In this document: positions 8,305-17,126 of the stretch, piece after piece | Layout of the letters: every line of letters starts with the position of its first letter | Numbering within the stretch: position 1 is the first letter of the stretch | Assembly (NCBI GenBank): GCA_963775805.1 | Contig: CAVZKG010000001.1 | Location: forward strand, 496,001-560,000 | Length of the DNA stretch: 64,000 nucleotides | Reading direction: 5' to 3' | DNA from: JAFAMB01 sp963775805 | GTDB lineage: Bacteria > Verrucomicrobiota > Verrucomicrobiia > Chthoniobacterales > JAFAMB01 | The notes under the pieces: model-generated | Told to the model about the DNA's origin: nothing | The model's database searches: none | The model's input: only the letters and a program-made list of their open reading frames with translations | Made by a program: the position numbers and the translations under genes

Positions 8305-8745
8305 TTAGTCTCGACTTTGAGCGATCCGCATTCGACGGATTTGGCGTGAGACCTTCGCGAGGGTGACTCCTATCGGTGCGCTCATTACGAAGCCGGCCCA
8401 TGCCGACACGAGACAAAGAAGATGTGACAGCAGGATGTTCGCCCACATATCGAACCAATTCTTCTGATTCGCCGCTTCGAGCGACAGCAAACTAAATGTA
8501 CTGAACGTGGTATAGCCGCCGCAAAATCCGACTAGCAGAAAAAGGCGACTCCGTGGGCCAAGATAGACTCTCCCGGTCGGATCCGATACAAAATGCAAAA
8601 ATGAAATGAGAAAGCAGCCGGAAACGTTGATCAACAGAGTCGCTAGCGGGTGCCAGGGATGAAATGGCGCAAGCACTTCGCCGACTTCGAATCGTAATAC
8701 GCTCCCCATTCCACCACCAATCGCTACCAAGCCATATTTTCTCAT
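8305..8745 (-). CDS. crcB: Fluoride-specific channel CrcB/Fluc, first copy
   Basis: A 146-residue fluoride channel subunit. Features: GGGMGSVLRFEVGEV, INVSGCF and GGYTTFSTFSLLS, the pore motif, plus four hydrophobic helices. It has a basic C-terminal tail (KVSRQIRRMRIAQSRD) that the second copy lacks. It leads a three-gene operon crcB-crcB-DUF190. The region upstream (8746-8965) does not show the core bases of the fluoride (crcB-motif) riboswitch, so control of this operon is unknown. Confidence 0.93.
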   Translation of the reverse strand: MRKYGLVAIGGGMGSVLRFEVGEVLAPFHPWHPLATLLINVSGCFLISFLHFVSDPTGRVYLGPRSRLFLLVGFCGGYTTFSTFSLLSLEAANQKNWFDMWANILLSHLLCLVSAWAGFVMSAPIGVTLAKVSRQIRRMRIAQSRD

Positions 8746-8965
8746 ATTAAAGCGTCGGAATCGGATTTTGGAATCCGAGCCACTGTTGACGTCTGGTAGG
8801 CGTTATTGGCGCTGGTTAATACCCGGCGGTTCTCTTTTCGCCGGAAGCGAAAGACGGCAAACACCACTGCCGCGCCAGAGATTAATCGGATTCAAAACGA
8901 TTTCAAGCCGGGACGCCGCCATACGGTTCTGCTCGCTTTTTTCTGGATATCGGTATTTTTTGGGG

Positions 8966-9262
8966 ATGCGTTGGATCGTTTTCCTCATTCTCTGCGCGGC
9001 ACCGGTTCTGGCGTTTGCGCAAGACTCCTCACTGGATTCGTTGCCGCAAGCTGTCCGGGAAACGGTGGAATCGGAAAAGGGAGATGGGATCCCAACAAAA
9101 GCCGAGACCTTCACCTGGGGCAGCGTCACGATTTACAGCGTCGAAATCGATTTCGACAAGATCCCTACACTCGAGTTACAGATTGCCGATAACGGCAAAT
9201 TGATTCGCGTTGATCGGCTTCAGCCCGAGAAAGAGGAGAGCGACGACGACGATGCAGACTAG
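8966..9262 (+). CDS. Small secreted protein, PepSY-like
   Basis: Starting at ATG 8966 gives 98 residues with a clean signal peptide (MRWIVFLILCAAPVLAFA, cut before QDSSLD). The mature part, with AVRETVESEKGDGIPTKAE and then VTIYSVEIDFD and LELQIADNGKLI, has the helix-plus-strands layout of a PepSY domain, which is an inference from pattern. The C-terminus is very acidic (EESDDDDAD). The frame is open further upstream, but no signal peptide would result from those starts. It is convergent with mobA, 10 bp apart. Confidence 0.65.
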   Translation: MRWIVFLILCAAPVLAFAQDSSLDSLPQAVRETVESEKGDGIPTKAETFTWGSVTIYSVEIDFDKIPTLELQIADNGKLIRVDRLQPEKEESDDDDAD

Positions 9263-9272
9263 CCCGCATTTC

Positions 9273-9857
9273 TCAGGAGCGCTCGAGATCTTCGGGGGTG
9301 TTCCAATTTGTGAGCTCAACCTGCTCCGTGGCTTGAACATTGTAACTCTTAATCAAACCCTCGCTTGATAACCGCCTGACGAACCGCTGGAGCAGATACT
9401 CTCCTGCTTTAAGCTGCTCGAGGGCAACGTCGACGGCAGCGGCCGGATAGACTGCAGCGAGCGGTTCAAACCGGTTTTCGCGAAATGGGACGATGCCGCA
9501 GTAGCGAGTCGATCGGCCTACAAGCCTTTGGAGAAACTCTGGCTGTATACGGCCAAGATCAATCGCCACCACCAAAAGGAGATCCGTCCGCATCTGCGTC
9601 AAACAGGTTCCAATTCCTTGCAATGGTCCCCTCCCTTCCCACTCGTCCGGAAGCACAACGACGGATTCCCCATACCCTTTCTTGGGCGGTCCCGATATGA
9701 AGATTTCTTCGGGGACTGTGGCCTTTAACACCGAAATTTGGCGCTCCCAAAGAAGGACCGAAGCACCGAGCCACTCGACTTCCAAAAAGGATTTGTCCTG
9801 GCCCATCCGCGTCGATCGTCCGCCATTGAGCAAGACTGCTGTGACAGTGGGTTTCAC
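9273..9857 (-). CDS. mobA: Molybdenum cofactor guanylyltransferase MobA
   Basis: MobA attaches GMP to molybdopterin to make the bis-MGD type cofactor. The nucleotide-binding motif LLNGGRSTRMGQDKS is diagnostic, followed by VVLPDEWEGRGPLQGI and the metal-binding AIDLGRI (normally CDxP-like), then PLAAVYP. The GTG at 9857 (VKPTVTAVLL) gives 194 residues and matches family starts, so the longer frame is not needed. It is divergent from trpA. With fdhD and the MOSC gene it suggests that the organism has a molybdenum enzyme such as formate dehydrogenase elsewhere. Confidence 0.85.
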   Translation of the reverse strand: MKPTVTAVLLNGGRSTRMGQDKSFLEVEWLGASVLLWERQISVLKATVPEEIFISGPPKKGYGESVVVLPDEWEGRGPLQGIGTCLTQMRTDLLLVVAIDLGRIQPEFLQRLVGRSTRYCGIVPFRENRFEPLAAVYPAAAVDVALEQLKAGEYLLQRFVRRLSSEGLIKSYNVQATEQVELTNWNTPEDLERS

Positions 9858-9951
9858 GCTCGATCCACTTTCCCTCAAAAAGAGCACCGAGATTGTCATA
9901 GATGTTCGAATCTGACAAGGCTCCGTCTTGGCAGACCGGACGAGAGCGTCT

Positions 9952-10782
9952 ATGAGTGAGAGGCGTATGGATAATCGGATCGATCAAACATTCTCCCACC
10001 TTCGAACAGAAGGGGTCAGCGGGTTTATGGCTTATTTCACGGGAGGCGATCCTACCCCGGCAAGAACCGTGGAGGTCGCGCATGCGTTGGCGAACGCCGG
10101 TGTCGATTTTCTGGAAATCGGTGTCCCCTTCTCTGATCCGTTAGCGGACGGCATCGCGAATCAACTCGCCGCGCAACGTGCTCTTGAATCAGGCACGACG
10201 GTGCCGGTGCTGCTCAAAATGATCGAACAAATCCGAAAGAATCTCGATTTGCCAGTCATTCTCTACAGTTATCTCAATCCGATATTTCAATATGGGTGGG
10301 AACGCTTCGAACGTGACGCAGCCGGCGCGGGGGTTGACGGATTATTGCTTCTCGATTTGCCACCCGACGAAACGCTCCTTTCGGACAACCAGCAGAGCGC
10401 GATGCACCGCATTCGACTGGTCGCTCCCACGACCCCAGAAACGCGGATCAGGCAGATCGCATCAAGAGCGCAAGGCTTTATCTATTATGTATCGCAGGAA
10501 GGTGTAACCGGTGAACGGGACGCCTTAGCGCAAACGATCGGTGAACGCGTCGATTCCATACGAAGGGCAACCGAGCTGCCGATCGCTGTTGGCTTTGGGA
10601 TTTCAAATGCCGAGCAGGCCGCGAAGGTTGCACAGCTTGCAGACGCAGTTGTCGTCGGAAGCGCAATTGTTCGGCGCATCGGCGAATTCGGGAAAGAAAA
10701 GCGGTTGCCCAAACGCATCGAGGAATTTGTTAAACCTCTGGTAAAGGCCGTCAAATCGAGCCGCCGCTCCATCAAAGCGTGA
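9952..10782 (+). CDS. trpA: Tryptophan synthase alpha chain TrpA
   Basis: TrpA cleaves indole-3-glycerol phosphate to indole and glyceraldehyde 3-phosphate, and channels indole to TrpB. The TIM-barrel signatures are all visible: YFTGGDPT, FLEIGVPFSDPLADG with the catalytic Glu and Asp, GVDGLLLLDLPP, YYVSQEGVTG and VGFGISNAEQ. ATG 9952 and ATG 9967 are both possible starts. The second has GAGAGG three bases upstream. No trpB or other trp gene is in the window, so the gene appears detached from a trp operon here. Confidence 0.93.
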   Translation: MSERRMDNRIDQTFSHLRTEGVSGFMAYFTGGDPTPARTVEVAHALANAGVDFLEIGVPFSDPLADGIANQLAAQRALESGTTVPVLLKMIEQIRKNLDLPVILYSYLNPIFQYGWERFERDAAGAGVDGLLLLDLPPDETLLSDNQQSAMHRIRLVAPTTPETRIRQIASRAQGFIYYVSQEGVTGERDALAQTIGERVDSIRRATELPIAVGFGISNAEQAAKVAQLADAVVVGSAIVRRIGEFGKEKRLPKRIEEFVKPLVKAVKSSRRSIKA

Positions 10783-10826
10783 CGCCGGAATGGCGAATCA
10801 CGTTGCCGGCTTGTTCTAGCGCGTGA

Positions 10827-11228
10827 TCAGGAAAGGTTCGGAAGGATCTTCTTTCCGTAGGCCGAAATGAATGGGTACTCCCATGTCTCCCCTTTGAATG
10901 CTTTGATGACGCCGATGATCCAGAGAATCAGTCCGCCTAACCAAACGACAAAGTGCAGCATCCCGAAGAGAATAGCGAAAAGGATCCCCAAAAACGGCGT
11001 GTGAGACAGGATCAGGCTGAGGATCGCGATCGCGAACGAGATCACGAACCAAGCGCCGCCGAAGTAAATTCCCTGGATAGCCCAATGACGTACGAATTGG
11101 TCTTTCCGTTCGATGAAGTAAAAGATAATTCCGCCGAATAGAGGAAATATCGCGCAAATACCCGCACCCACGTTGGAGGGCAGCCCGGTTTCGCTCGCGG
11201 TCGGCAATGGAGGTGTAACGTTAGCCAT
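10827..11228 (-). CDS. DUF4870 domain-containing membrane protein
   Basis: A 133-residue protein with three to four membrane helices. The pattern ICAIFPLFGGIIFYFIERKDQFVRHWAIQ, in which an aromatic-rich helix is followed by a charged FVRHHA-like segment, is the DUF4870 hallmark. It continues to LGGLILWIIGVIKAFKGETW. The first 20 residues are Pro/Thr-rich and soluble (MANVTPPLPTASETG). No function is known. It stands alone, convergent with trpA and divergent from ychF. Confidence 0.85.
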   Translation of the reverse strand: MANVTPPLPTASETGLPSNVGAGICAIFPLFGGIIFYFIERKDQFVRHWAIQGIYFGGAWFVISFAIAILSLILSHTPFLGILFAILFGMLHFVVWLGGLILWIIGVIKAFKGETWEYPFISAYGKKILPNLS

Positions 11229-11330
11229 ATCGATTGAGTTTGAACCCTGTCGTGATCCTAGGAGCCGCGGACAAGCGATGTCAAGAATTCACATGCTTGC
11301 AGATTTGATTCGGGCTACGTTCCGCGCCTT

Positions 11331-12455
11331 ATGCTGAGCGCTGGAATCGTGGGGTTACCGAATGTCGGAAAATCGACATTGTTCAATGCCGTCACTCGCA
11401 CACGAAAAGCCCAGGCGGCAAATTATCCTTTCTGCACGATCGATCCGAATCAGGGAATCGTCTCGGTCCCGGATCACCGCCTGCAGACACTCGCAAAGAT
11501 GTCGCACTCGGTTCGCAGCGTTCCGGCTGCGATCGAGTTCGTGGATATCGCCGGTCTCGTTGCCGGCGCGAGCGAAGGCGAAGGGCTCGGCAACCAGTTT
11601 TTGAGTCACATTCGCGAAGTCGACGCCATCGTCCAGGTCGTACGCTGCTTTGAGAGCTCTGACATTCATCACGTGAGCGGGTCGGTTGACCCGATTCGGG
11701 ACATCGAAATTATCAATACGGAATTGATTCTTGCCGACCTATCTTCGCTCCAGAAGCGATTCGACCGCCTGCAAAAACAGGTACGCACCGGGGACAAACA
11801 GGCGAAGGCAGAGTCGGCTCTCCTCGAGAAACTCATTCCACATCTGAACACCGGAAAACCTGCAACGACACTCGAACTCAGCGCAGAAGAGAAACTCATG
11901 CTTCGGTCGTTCTTCCTGCTCACCGCCAAACCAACAATCTTTGCGTGCAACGTTTCCGAAACCGATCTCGGTGCTCTTTCTGCAGGAGAAACCGGCATCC
12001 CGGCAGCCCTGCATGTTGAAGCTGTCTCGACCTATGCGCACACGCATCTTTCGACCGAGGCGATTGTGATCAGTGCACAGATCGAAAGCGAACTAGTTGA
12101 CCTCTCACCAGAGGAATCGGCAGACTACCTGTCCGCTCTGGGCGTAAGCGAAAGCGGCGTCGGCAAATTAATTCGCGCCGTATTTCATCTGCTTGGACTT
12201 CGCACCTATTTTACAACCGGCGAAAAGGAAACTCGCGCTTGGACAATACGTGCTGGAGACAAGGCCCCAGCCGCCGCCGGCGTCATTCACTCCGACTTCG
12301 AACGTGGTTTTATCGCCGCGGAGACGATCCATTTTGATGACCTTGTTCAGTTCGGTTCATTCGCAAAAAGCAAAGAAGCCGGCAAATTGCGGATCGAAGG
12401 AAAAGAATACGTCGTAAAGGATGGCGACGTTATGGAATTTCGATTCAACGTTTAA
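11331..12455 (+). CDS. ychF: Obg-family ATPase YchF/EngD
   Basis: YchF is a ribosome-associated P-loop ATPase of the Obg family that influences translation and stress responses. All 374 residues are present. Walker A is GLPNVGKST near the N-terminus, FVDIAGLVAGASEGEGLGNQFL is switch II, and FACNVSETD stands where GTPases have NKxD, which explains the preference for ATP. The C-terminal TGS domain reads LRTYFTTGEKETRAWTI and ends AKEAGKLRIEGKEYVVKDGDVMEFRFNV. It is a single gene. Confidence 0.96.
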   Translation: MLSAGIVGLPNVGKSTLFNAVTRTRKAQAANYPFCTIDPNQGIVSVPDHRLQTLAKMSHSVRSVPAAIEFVDIAGLVAGASEGEGLGNQFLSHIREVDAIVQVVRCFESSDIHHVSGSVDPIRDIEIINTELILADLSSLQKRFDRLQKQVRTGDKQAKAESALLEKLIPHLNTGKPATTLELSAEEKLMLRSFFLLTAKPTIFACNVSETDLGALSAGETGIPAALHVEAVSTYAHTHLSTEAIVISAQIESELVDLSPEESADYLSALGVSESGVGKLIRAVFHLLGLRTYFTTGEKETRAWTIRAGDKAPAAAGVIHSDFERGFIAAETIHFDDLVQFGSFAKSKEAGKLRIEGKEYVVKDGDVMEFRFNV

Positions 12456-12506
12456 CAGCCTGCGTCGCTCATACAGCCTAAAATGATTTATAAGCAACGC
12501 AGGCTT
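12456..12506. repeat. Hairpin repeat, copy 1 (CCTGCGTCGC arms)
   Basis: The arms CCTGCGTCGC (12459-12468) and GCAACGCAGG (12494-12503) pair with one mismatch around a loop of about 25 bases. The same arms and the same flank (CAG before the left arm, CATA after it) recur at 36051-36097. The element follows ychF and precedes the protease gene. It could be a terminator of ychF or a small mobile REP-like sequence. Confidence 0.6.
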
Positions 12507-12551
12507 CGTTGACGAGTTCGCTCTTATGAGTCACTTTGCCGCCTCACACCG

Positions 12552-14021
12552 ATGATTCGCAGGGTTGTTCTTCTTTTCACGCTGGTCATAGCCGCTCACG
12601 TAACCGCGCAAGTACCGAAAGCAAGCGAGATCCGGAAGAGCCTTGTCCGGATCACGACCACCTCCCAGGAACCAGATTATCGGGTCCCCTGGAATCCCGG
12701 TCCGATGTCGGTCGGCGTGGGTGCAGGATTCGTCATTGAAGGCGATCGGATTTTGACGAACGCACACGTGGTCAGTAACGCCCGGTTTATTGAGGTCGAA
12801 AAAGAGGATGACCCACAACATTATCAGGCAAAGGTCCAGTTCATCGGACACGATTGCGATCTCGCGGTGTTGCGAGTGCTCGACAAAGGCTTCTTTCAGA
12901 ACACGGTTGCGCTGACTCCCGGTGGCATACCAGCAATCGAGTCGCCGGTGAGTGTTTACGGATATCCTATCGGTGGCGACCGTCTTTCGGTCACTCGAGG
13001 GATTATTTCCCGTATCGATTTCCAGACCTACACCCATTCGGGCATCGACTCCCACCTCGCGGTTCAGATTGATGCTGCGATCAACCCCGGGAACTCCGGC
13101 GGCCCCGTGATGCAAGAAGGCAAAGTAGTCGGAGTCGCGTTCCAGGGATACAGCGGCGACGTCGCCCAAAACGTGGGATACATGATACCCACCCCCGTAA
13201 TCGATCGTTTTCTCAAAGATATTTCGAGCGGCCACTACGACGGATATGTCGATCTGTCGCTAACCTATTTTCGATTGCTCAATCCCGCCGAGCGCCAAGC
13301 GCTCGGACTGCAGGACAACGAGCAAGGTGTGATGGTGAGTTCTGTCTCCTCCGCTGGATGCGGTTTTGGCATTCTACAGGAGGGAGATGTGCTGTTGACG
13401 ATCGATGGCCTCCCGATCGCAAGCGATGGCTTTGTGCAACTGGATGGAGAACGAGTCGAGATGCCCGAAATCGTAGAGCGAAAGTTCAAAGGCGATAAGG
13501 TTCAATTCGATATTTGGCGAGATAAAGCAAAGAAAAGTGTCGAACTCGAATTGTCAGGCAACTGGCCATATTTGATTCAAGCCAATCGCTACGATTCTCC
13601 GCCCCGCTTTATCCTGTTTGGTGGGTTGGTGTTTCAGCCGCTCTCACGAAATTTCATGGATGCGTACCAGGTCGATGATCTCCGGCTGCGGTATTATTAC
13701 GACTTCTTCGTAACCGACGAAATCTTCAAAGAGCATCCTGAAGTCATCGTCCTCTCGAACATACTTCCCGATACGGTGAATGCATATTTGGCGGATCTCC
13801 GATTTCAAATTGTCGATCGGGTAAACGACAAAAAGATCCGAACGCTGGAGGATATGGCAGACGCTTTCGCGCAGAAATCGGACTATTACGTGATCAACTT
13901 TGTCGGCAGTTCGCGACCGGCTGTACTGGAGCGCTCAGCCGTTGAGCAGTCGAGAGAGCGGATCCTGACCAATTACAATGTCCCGAAAGAGCAATTCATT
14001 GAAGGCGGTCTAATGCGATGA
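12552..14021 (+). CDS. Secreted HtrA-like serine protease with PDZ domains
   Basis: Trypsin-like domain at residues 25-220 with an intact triad: His72 in LTNAHVV, Asp103 in GHDCDLAVL and Ser182 in NPGNSGGP. A signal peptide (MIRRVVLLFTLVIAAHVTA) directs it to the periplasm. PDZ sequence follows (GVMVSSVSSAGCGFGILQEGDVLLTIDG), then a long C-terminal part with FILFGGLVFQPLSRNFMDAY and a second PDZ-like segment near residues 400-460. At 489 residues it is longer than DegP, because of that part. It shares a 4-bp ATGA overlap with the next gene, a paralogue that has lost the triad. Confidence 0.9.
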   Translation: MIRRVVLLFTLVIAAHVTAQVPKASEIRKSLVRITTTSQEPDYRVPWNPGPMSVGVGAGFVIEGDRILTNAHVVSNARFIEVEKEDDPQHYQAKVQFIGHDCDLAVLRVLDKGFFQNTVALTPGGIPAIESPVSVYGYPIGGDRLSVTRGIISRIDFQTYTHSGIDSHLAVQIDAAINPGNSGGPVMQEGKVVGVAFQGYSGDVAQNVGYMIPTPVIDRFLKDISSGHYDGYVDLSLTYFRLLNPAERQALGLQDNEQGVMVSSVSSAGCGFGILQEGDVLLTIDGLPIASDGFVQLDGERVEMPEIVERKFKGDKVQFDIWRDKAKKSVELELSGNWPYLIQANRYDSPPRFILFGGLVFQPLSRNFMDAYQVDDLRLRYYYDFFVTDEIFKEHPEVIVLSNILPDTVNAYLADLRFQIVDRVNDKKIRTLEDMADAFAQKSDYYVINFVGSSRPAVLERSAVEQSRERILTNYNVPKEQFIEGGLMR

Positions 14022-15496
14022 GACTCATTTTGCTATTACTGGCGCTGGGATTGAGCGGCATTTGCGCCGGTGAACCAACGCCAAGAGAATCGATTGCGCG
14101 CCCCGAGCAGAAAGGCTCTGTCATTCGAGTCAATTCGACCAATCAAGCGTACGATTTTATCCATCCCTGGAGTAAGGAAGCTCCATTCGCACGCAAAGGA
14201 CTCGGTGTACTGATCGATGGTGGTAAAATCCTCGTCACCGCGGAATTGGTCGCAAACAGCGATTACATCGAAGTAGTCCGATCGGGCGGCGAGAAAGCCA
14301 CAGCGAAGCTCGATGTCATTGACTACGAGGCCAACCTTGCCACGCTCAGCGTTGAGGATCAGAAGTTTCTGGATGGAATGCAGCCGCTCCAAATTGCGAC
14401 AGATGTAAAAACCGGTGACGAACTTTCCGTTTTGCAACTGGAGTCAAATGGAACACCAGTCTCTACGAAGGCTCTTGTCACTAGTGTCGAGGTCGGCAAA
14501 TATGCATTGGAAGATTCTGGCTATCTCATGTTTCGCATGAGTTGTCCCCTGCAGTTCCGGGAAAACAGTTTTACTCTGCCAATCGTCAAAGGGAATAAAC
14601 TCGCAGCTTACCTGATGCGGTTTGACAGCCGATCGCAAACTATTGATGCAATCGCAAGCCCTGTGATCAACCATTTCCTCGTCGAATCGCAACACCGTCC
14701 GTACAGAGGATTCCCTAGAGCAGGACTCGACTTTTCGCCAACCCGCGACCCGCAGCTTCGTCGCTATCTGAAATTGCAGGACTCAGATGGGGGTGTGTAC
14801 GTCAATCAAGTGGATCAGAATGGGCCTGCAGCCAAAGCGGGTCTTAAGGAAGGAGATATTCTGGTCGCGATTGGTGACAAGCCGATCGATCCGGAAGGAA
14901 ATTATCTGCATCCCATCTACGGAAAAGTTTCGATCACGCACCTGACGACAACCGAAGCGTATGCCGGTCAATCAGTCACCATGACAGTGATCAGAAACGG
15001 TCAACGTCAACGTTTCAATGTCGAACTGTTTCGGCGATCGCCTGAAGACTATGTGATCGAACCGTACTCGATTGGGAAACAGCCTCGCTATTACATTCTG
15101 GGTGGACTCATTTTTGAGGAGCTCACCCGGCAGTACCTGCGCGCCTGGGGCGCGAACTGGTTGAAGGATGCACCACAACGCCTCGTTTATTACGACCGCT
15201 TCCAGTCGGACCTATTTCCGGCGAAGCGCAAGGTTGTAATTCTCACTCAGATCCTGCCGACCAAAGACACAGCCGGCTACGAGCAATTAAGCAACTTGGT
15301 TGTCACTAAGCTGAACGGGCGCGACATTCTGAGCCTCGACGACTTTGCCGAAGCGGTGAAGAACCCTCTCGACGGTTATCACAAGATCGAATTTGACGAC
15401 GATCCACGCGTGATTTACCTCGACGCAAAACAAGTCGATGCCGACAGCGACGAAGTCCAGAACGTCTATTCGTTGCCGGCTTTGAAGCATCTTTGA
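14018..15496 (+). CDS. Catalytically dead paralogue of the upstream HtrA-like protease
   Basis: This 492-residue secreted protein aligns with its neighbour end to end, including the C-terminal YYILGGLIFEELTRQYLRAW and YYDRF motifs. The triad is gone: the His position is Glu76 (ILVTAELVANSDYIEV against ILTNAHVVSNARFIEV), the Asp position is Asn106 (YEANLATL), and the NSGGP loop has become ENSFTLP. The PDZ (GVYVNQVDQNGPAAKAGLKEGDILVAIGD) is well kept. A signal peptide (MRLILLLLALGLSGICA) is present. It overlaps the protease by 4 bp, so equal co-translation is likely. I infer a pseudoprotease partner or regulator. Confidence 0.85.
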   Translation: MRLILLLLALGLSGICAGEPTPRESIARPEQKGSVIRVNSTNQAYDFIHPWSKEAPFARKGLGVLIDGGKILVTAELVANSDYIEVVRSGGEKATAKLDVIDYEANLATLSVEDQKFLDGMQPLQIATDVKTGDELSVLQLESNGTPVSTKALVTSVEVGKYALEDSGYLMFRMSCPLQFRENSFTLPIVKGNKLAAYLMRFDSRSQTIDAIASPVINHFLVESQHRPYRGFPRAGLDFSPTRDPQLRRYLKLQDSDGGVYVNQVDQNGPAAKAGLKEGDILVAIGDKPIDPEGNYLHPIYGKVSITHLTTTEAYAGQSVTMTVIRNGQRQRFNVELFRRSPEDYVIEPYSIGKQPRYYILGGLIFEELTRQYLRAWGANWLKDAPQRLVYYDRFQSDLFPAKRKVVILTQILPTKDTAGYEQLSNLVVTKLNGRDILSLDDFAEAVKNPLDGYHKIEFDDDPRVIYLDAKQVDADSDEVQNVYSLPALKHL

Positions 15497-15545
15497 TCGG
15501 CGTCGATCGTTCCGGTTTTGTCTGCCGAAGAATCCGGAGCGCTCG

Positions 15546-17111
15546 TTAATTCACCAAATTCGGCGAAAACGGCAGGCGCACGCGAACCAGGGATCCTTCT
15601 CCGACCTTGCTTTCGATCTGGATTTCTCCGTGGTGCCTTTGGACGATTCCATAAACCATCGTTAGCCCGAGACCTGTTCCTTGCTTGCCCTTCGTTGTCA
15701 CGAATGGTTCCATGCATCGAACTCGGATTTCCTCGGTCATCCCGATCCCGTTATCTTGAATTTCAAATACCACCCCCCTCTCTTCTGAATACACTCTCAC
15801 GATGATTTTGCCCCCCTCGGCCAGCGCATCAATCGCGTTAAACAGCAGGTTCATCGCCGCCTCCCGAATATCTTCGCCGTGGCAATCGATCAGAGGAACC
15901 GGCTTATAATCCTGCTCGATCGCAATCTGACGGCCGTCCGCCAACGCCGCATCACGCCAGATCGGTTGCGTCATTGAGACTGCCTCAGTGAGGGCCACGA
16001 CAAGATCAACCGGTTCAACCAATTCCATCTCATCGCGTTGTCGATAGAACTGGATAATCTGCTGCTGAGTCGCGTGCAATTCGTTCATTGCATTGCGCAG
16101 GCGTTGATTTGTCTCCCGGAGCTGAACCTCCGCGCGACGCCGCTCGGAAATCTCTGACTTCAAGGCCAGGTTCGCCCACGCAAGTTCTTCCGTTCGCTCG
16201 CGTACCCGCGTTTCAAGCTGGTCGTTCGCCATTTTTCGATTTGTGATATCTTCGACGATACCGGCAATCCTCTGATCGGACGGACGGTTGCCAGAAATCG
16301 GGAATGCCCGGTCCCTGATCCAGCGGACCTCACCAGTCGGTCGCACGATTCGGTATTGTTCGTCGTAAGTACCTGTCTCGCTCGCATGTATTGCGGCTTT
16401 CAACACTCGATCACGATCGCCAGGATGAATCGATTCAACCCAGTGGGAGCTCCTTTCATACAACTCATCGAGTGGGCGTCCCCAGATTCGTTCATGCAAA
16501 GGACTCAAGTAAAGCACCCGATTCGAGTCGGCATCGCTGATTGAAACAGCTTGATCTACGCGACAGAGGATCTCGCGAAAAATGCTCTCGGCTACAGCGT
16601 CAGACGATTGTGGCTGTTGGGAGGCCGGATCCGGTGCGACTCCCTGCCGATAACGATCCAATTCTCGATTCAACTCGGCCAGATCGTACTGCCGACGCTG
16701 CAATTCAAGTGAACGGCTTTCGAGTCGCTCCTTGAGGCGGAAATACTCCGTTGCCTGAGCAAGCATGACCCTCAGATCGACTCTGCTCCAAGGCTTCACG
16801 AGAGCGCGAAATGCATCGCCGGAAATAATCGCTTCCTCAACGCCGGGAGAAGATTCCATTGCGGTCATGATAACGCGGGCACCAAGGGGCTGAGATTCGC
16901 GACATAAATGCAGGAATTCCACCCCAGCCATGTCGGGCATCGTCTGATCCGCAATAAAGATTCCGAAACGCTCGACCTTTAGCCGGTCGACGGCCTCAGC
17001 GATATTTGAGAATGCCCCTAATTGATAACCCTCTCGGGCGATCTGGTCGTGCAACGTGCGCAGTACGACATGATCATCGTCGACGATGAGAACGCCCGGT
17101 AACGAATCCAT
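15546..17111 (-). CDS. Receiver-PAS-histidine kinase ATPase protein without a histidine box
   Basis: Residues 6-120 are a receiver domain (DDD at 11-13, phospho-acceptor Asp55, Thr83, Lys106). A PAS/PAC domain lies at about 178-293, then a coiled coil. The ATPase domain follows (N box NLLFNAIDA at 421-429, DNGIGM, GTGLGL). Between ELHATQQQIIQ and FYRQRDEMELVEPVDL, where related kinases have about 60 residues with the HxxNN-type phospho-His helix, nothing remains. The reading frame is kept and no stop or shift is seen. It lies 15 bp after a gene encoding a separate His-box protein, so phosphotransfer may occur in trans. Confidence 0.85.
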   Translation of the reverse strand: MDSLPGVLIVDDDHVVLRTLHDQIAREGYQLGAFSNIAEAVDRLKVERFGIFIADQTMPDMAGVEFLHLCRESQPLGARVIMTAMESSPGVEEAIISGDAFRALVKPWSRVDLRVMLAQATEYFRLKERLESRSLELQRRQYDLAELNRELDRYRQGVAPDPASQQPQSSDAVAESIFREILCRVDQAVSISDADSNRVLYLSPLHERIWGRPLDELYERSSHWVESIHPGDRDRVLKAAIHASETGTYDEQYRIVRPTGEVRWIRDRAFPISGNRPSDQRIAGIVEDITNRKMANDQLETRVRERTEELAWANLALKSEISERRRAEVQLRETNQRLRNAMNELHATQQQIIQFYRQRDEMELVEPVDLVVALTEAVSMTQPIWRDAALADGRQIAIEQDYKPVPLIDCHGEDIREAAMNLLFNAIDALAEGGKIIVRVYSEERGVVFEIQDNGIGMTEEIRVRCMEPFVTTKGKQGTGLGLTMVYGIVQRHHGEIQIESKVGEGSLVRVRLPFSPNLVN

Positions 17112-17126
17112 GTTGGCAGCCGGATG

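Noticed and set aside
8746..8965. Fluoride riboswitch before crcB
   Set aside because: The core GGNGATGG and CTGATG segments are not visible on the minus strand. I keep the absence as an observation, not a feature.
12531..13235. 234-codon frame on the minus strand
   Set aside because: It is antisense to the protease domain with its intact triad. The translation is full of His and Arg from reading codons backwards.
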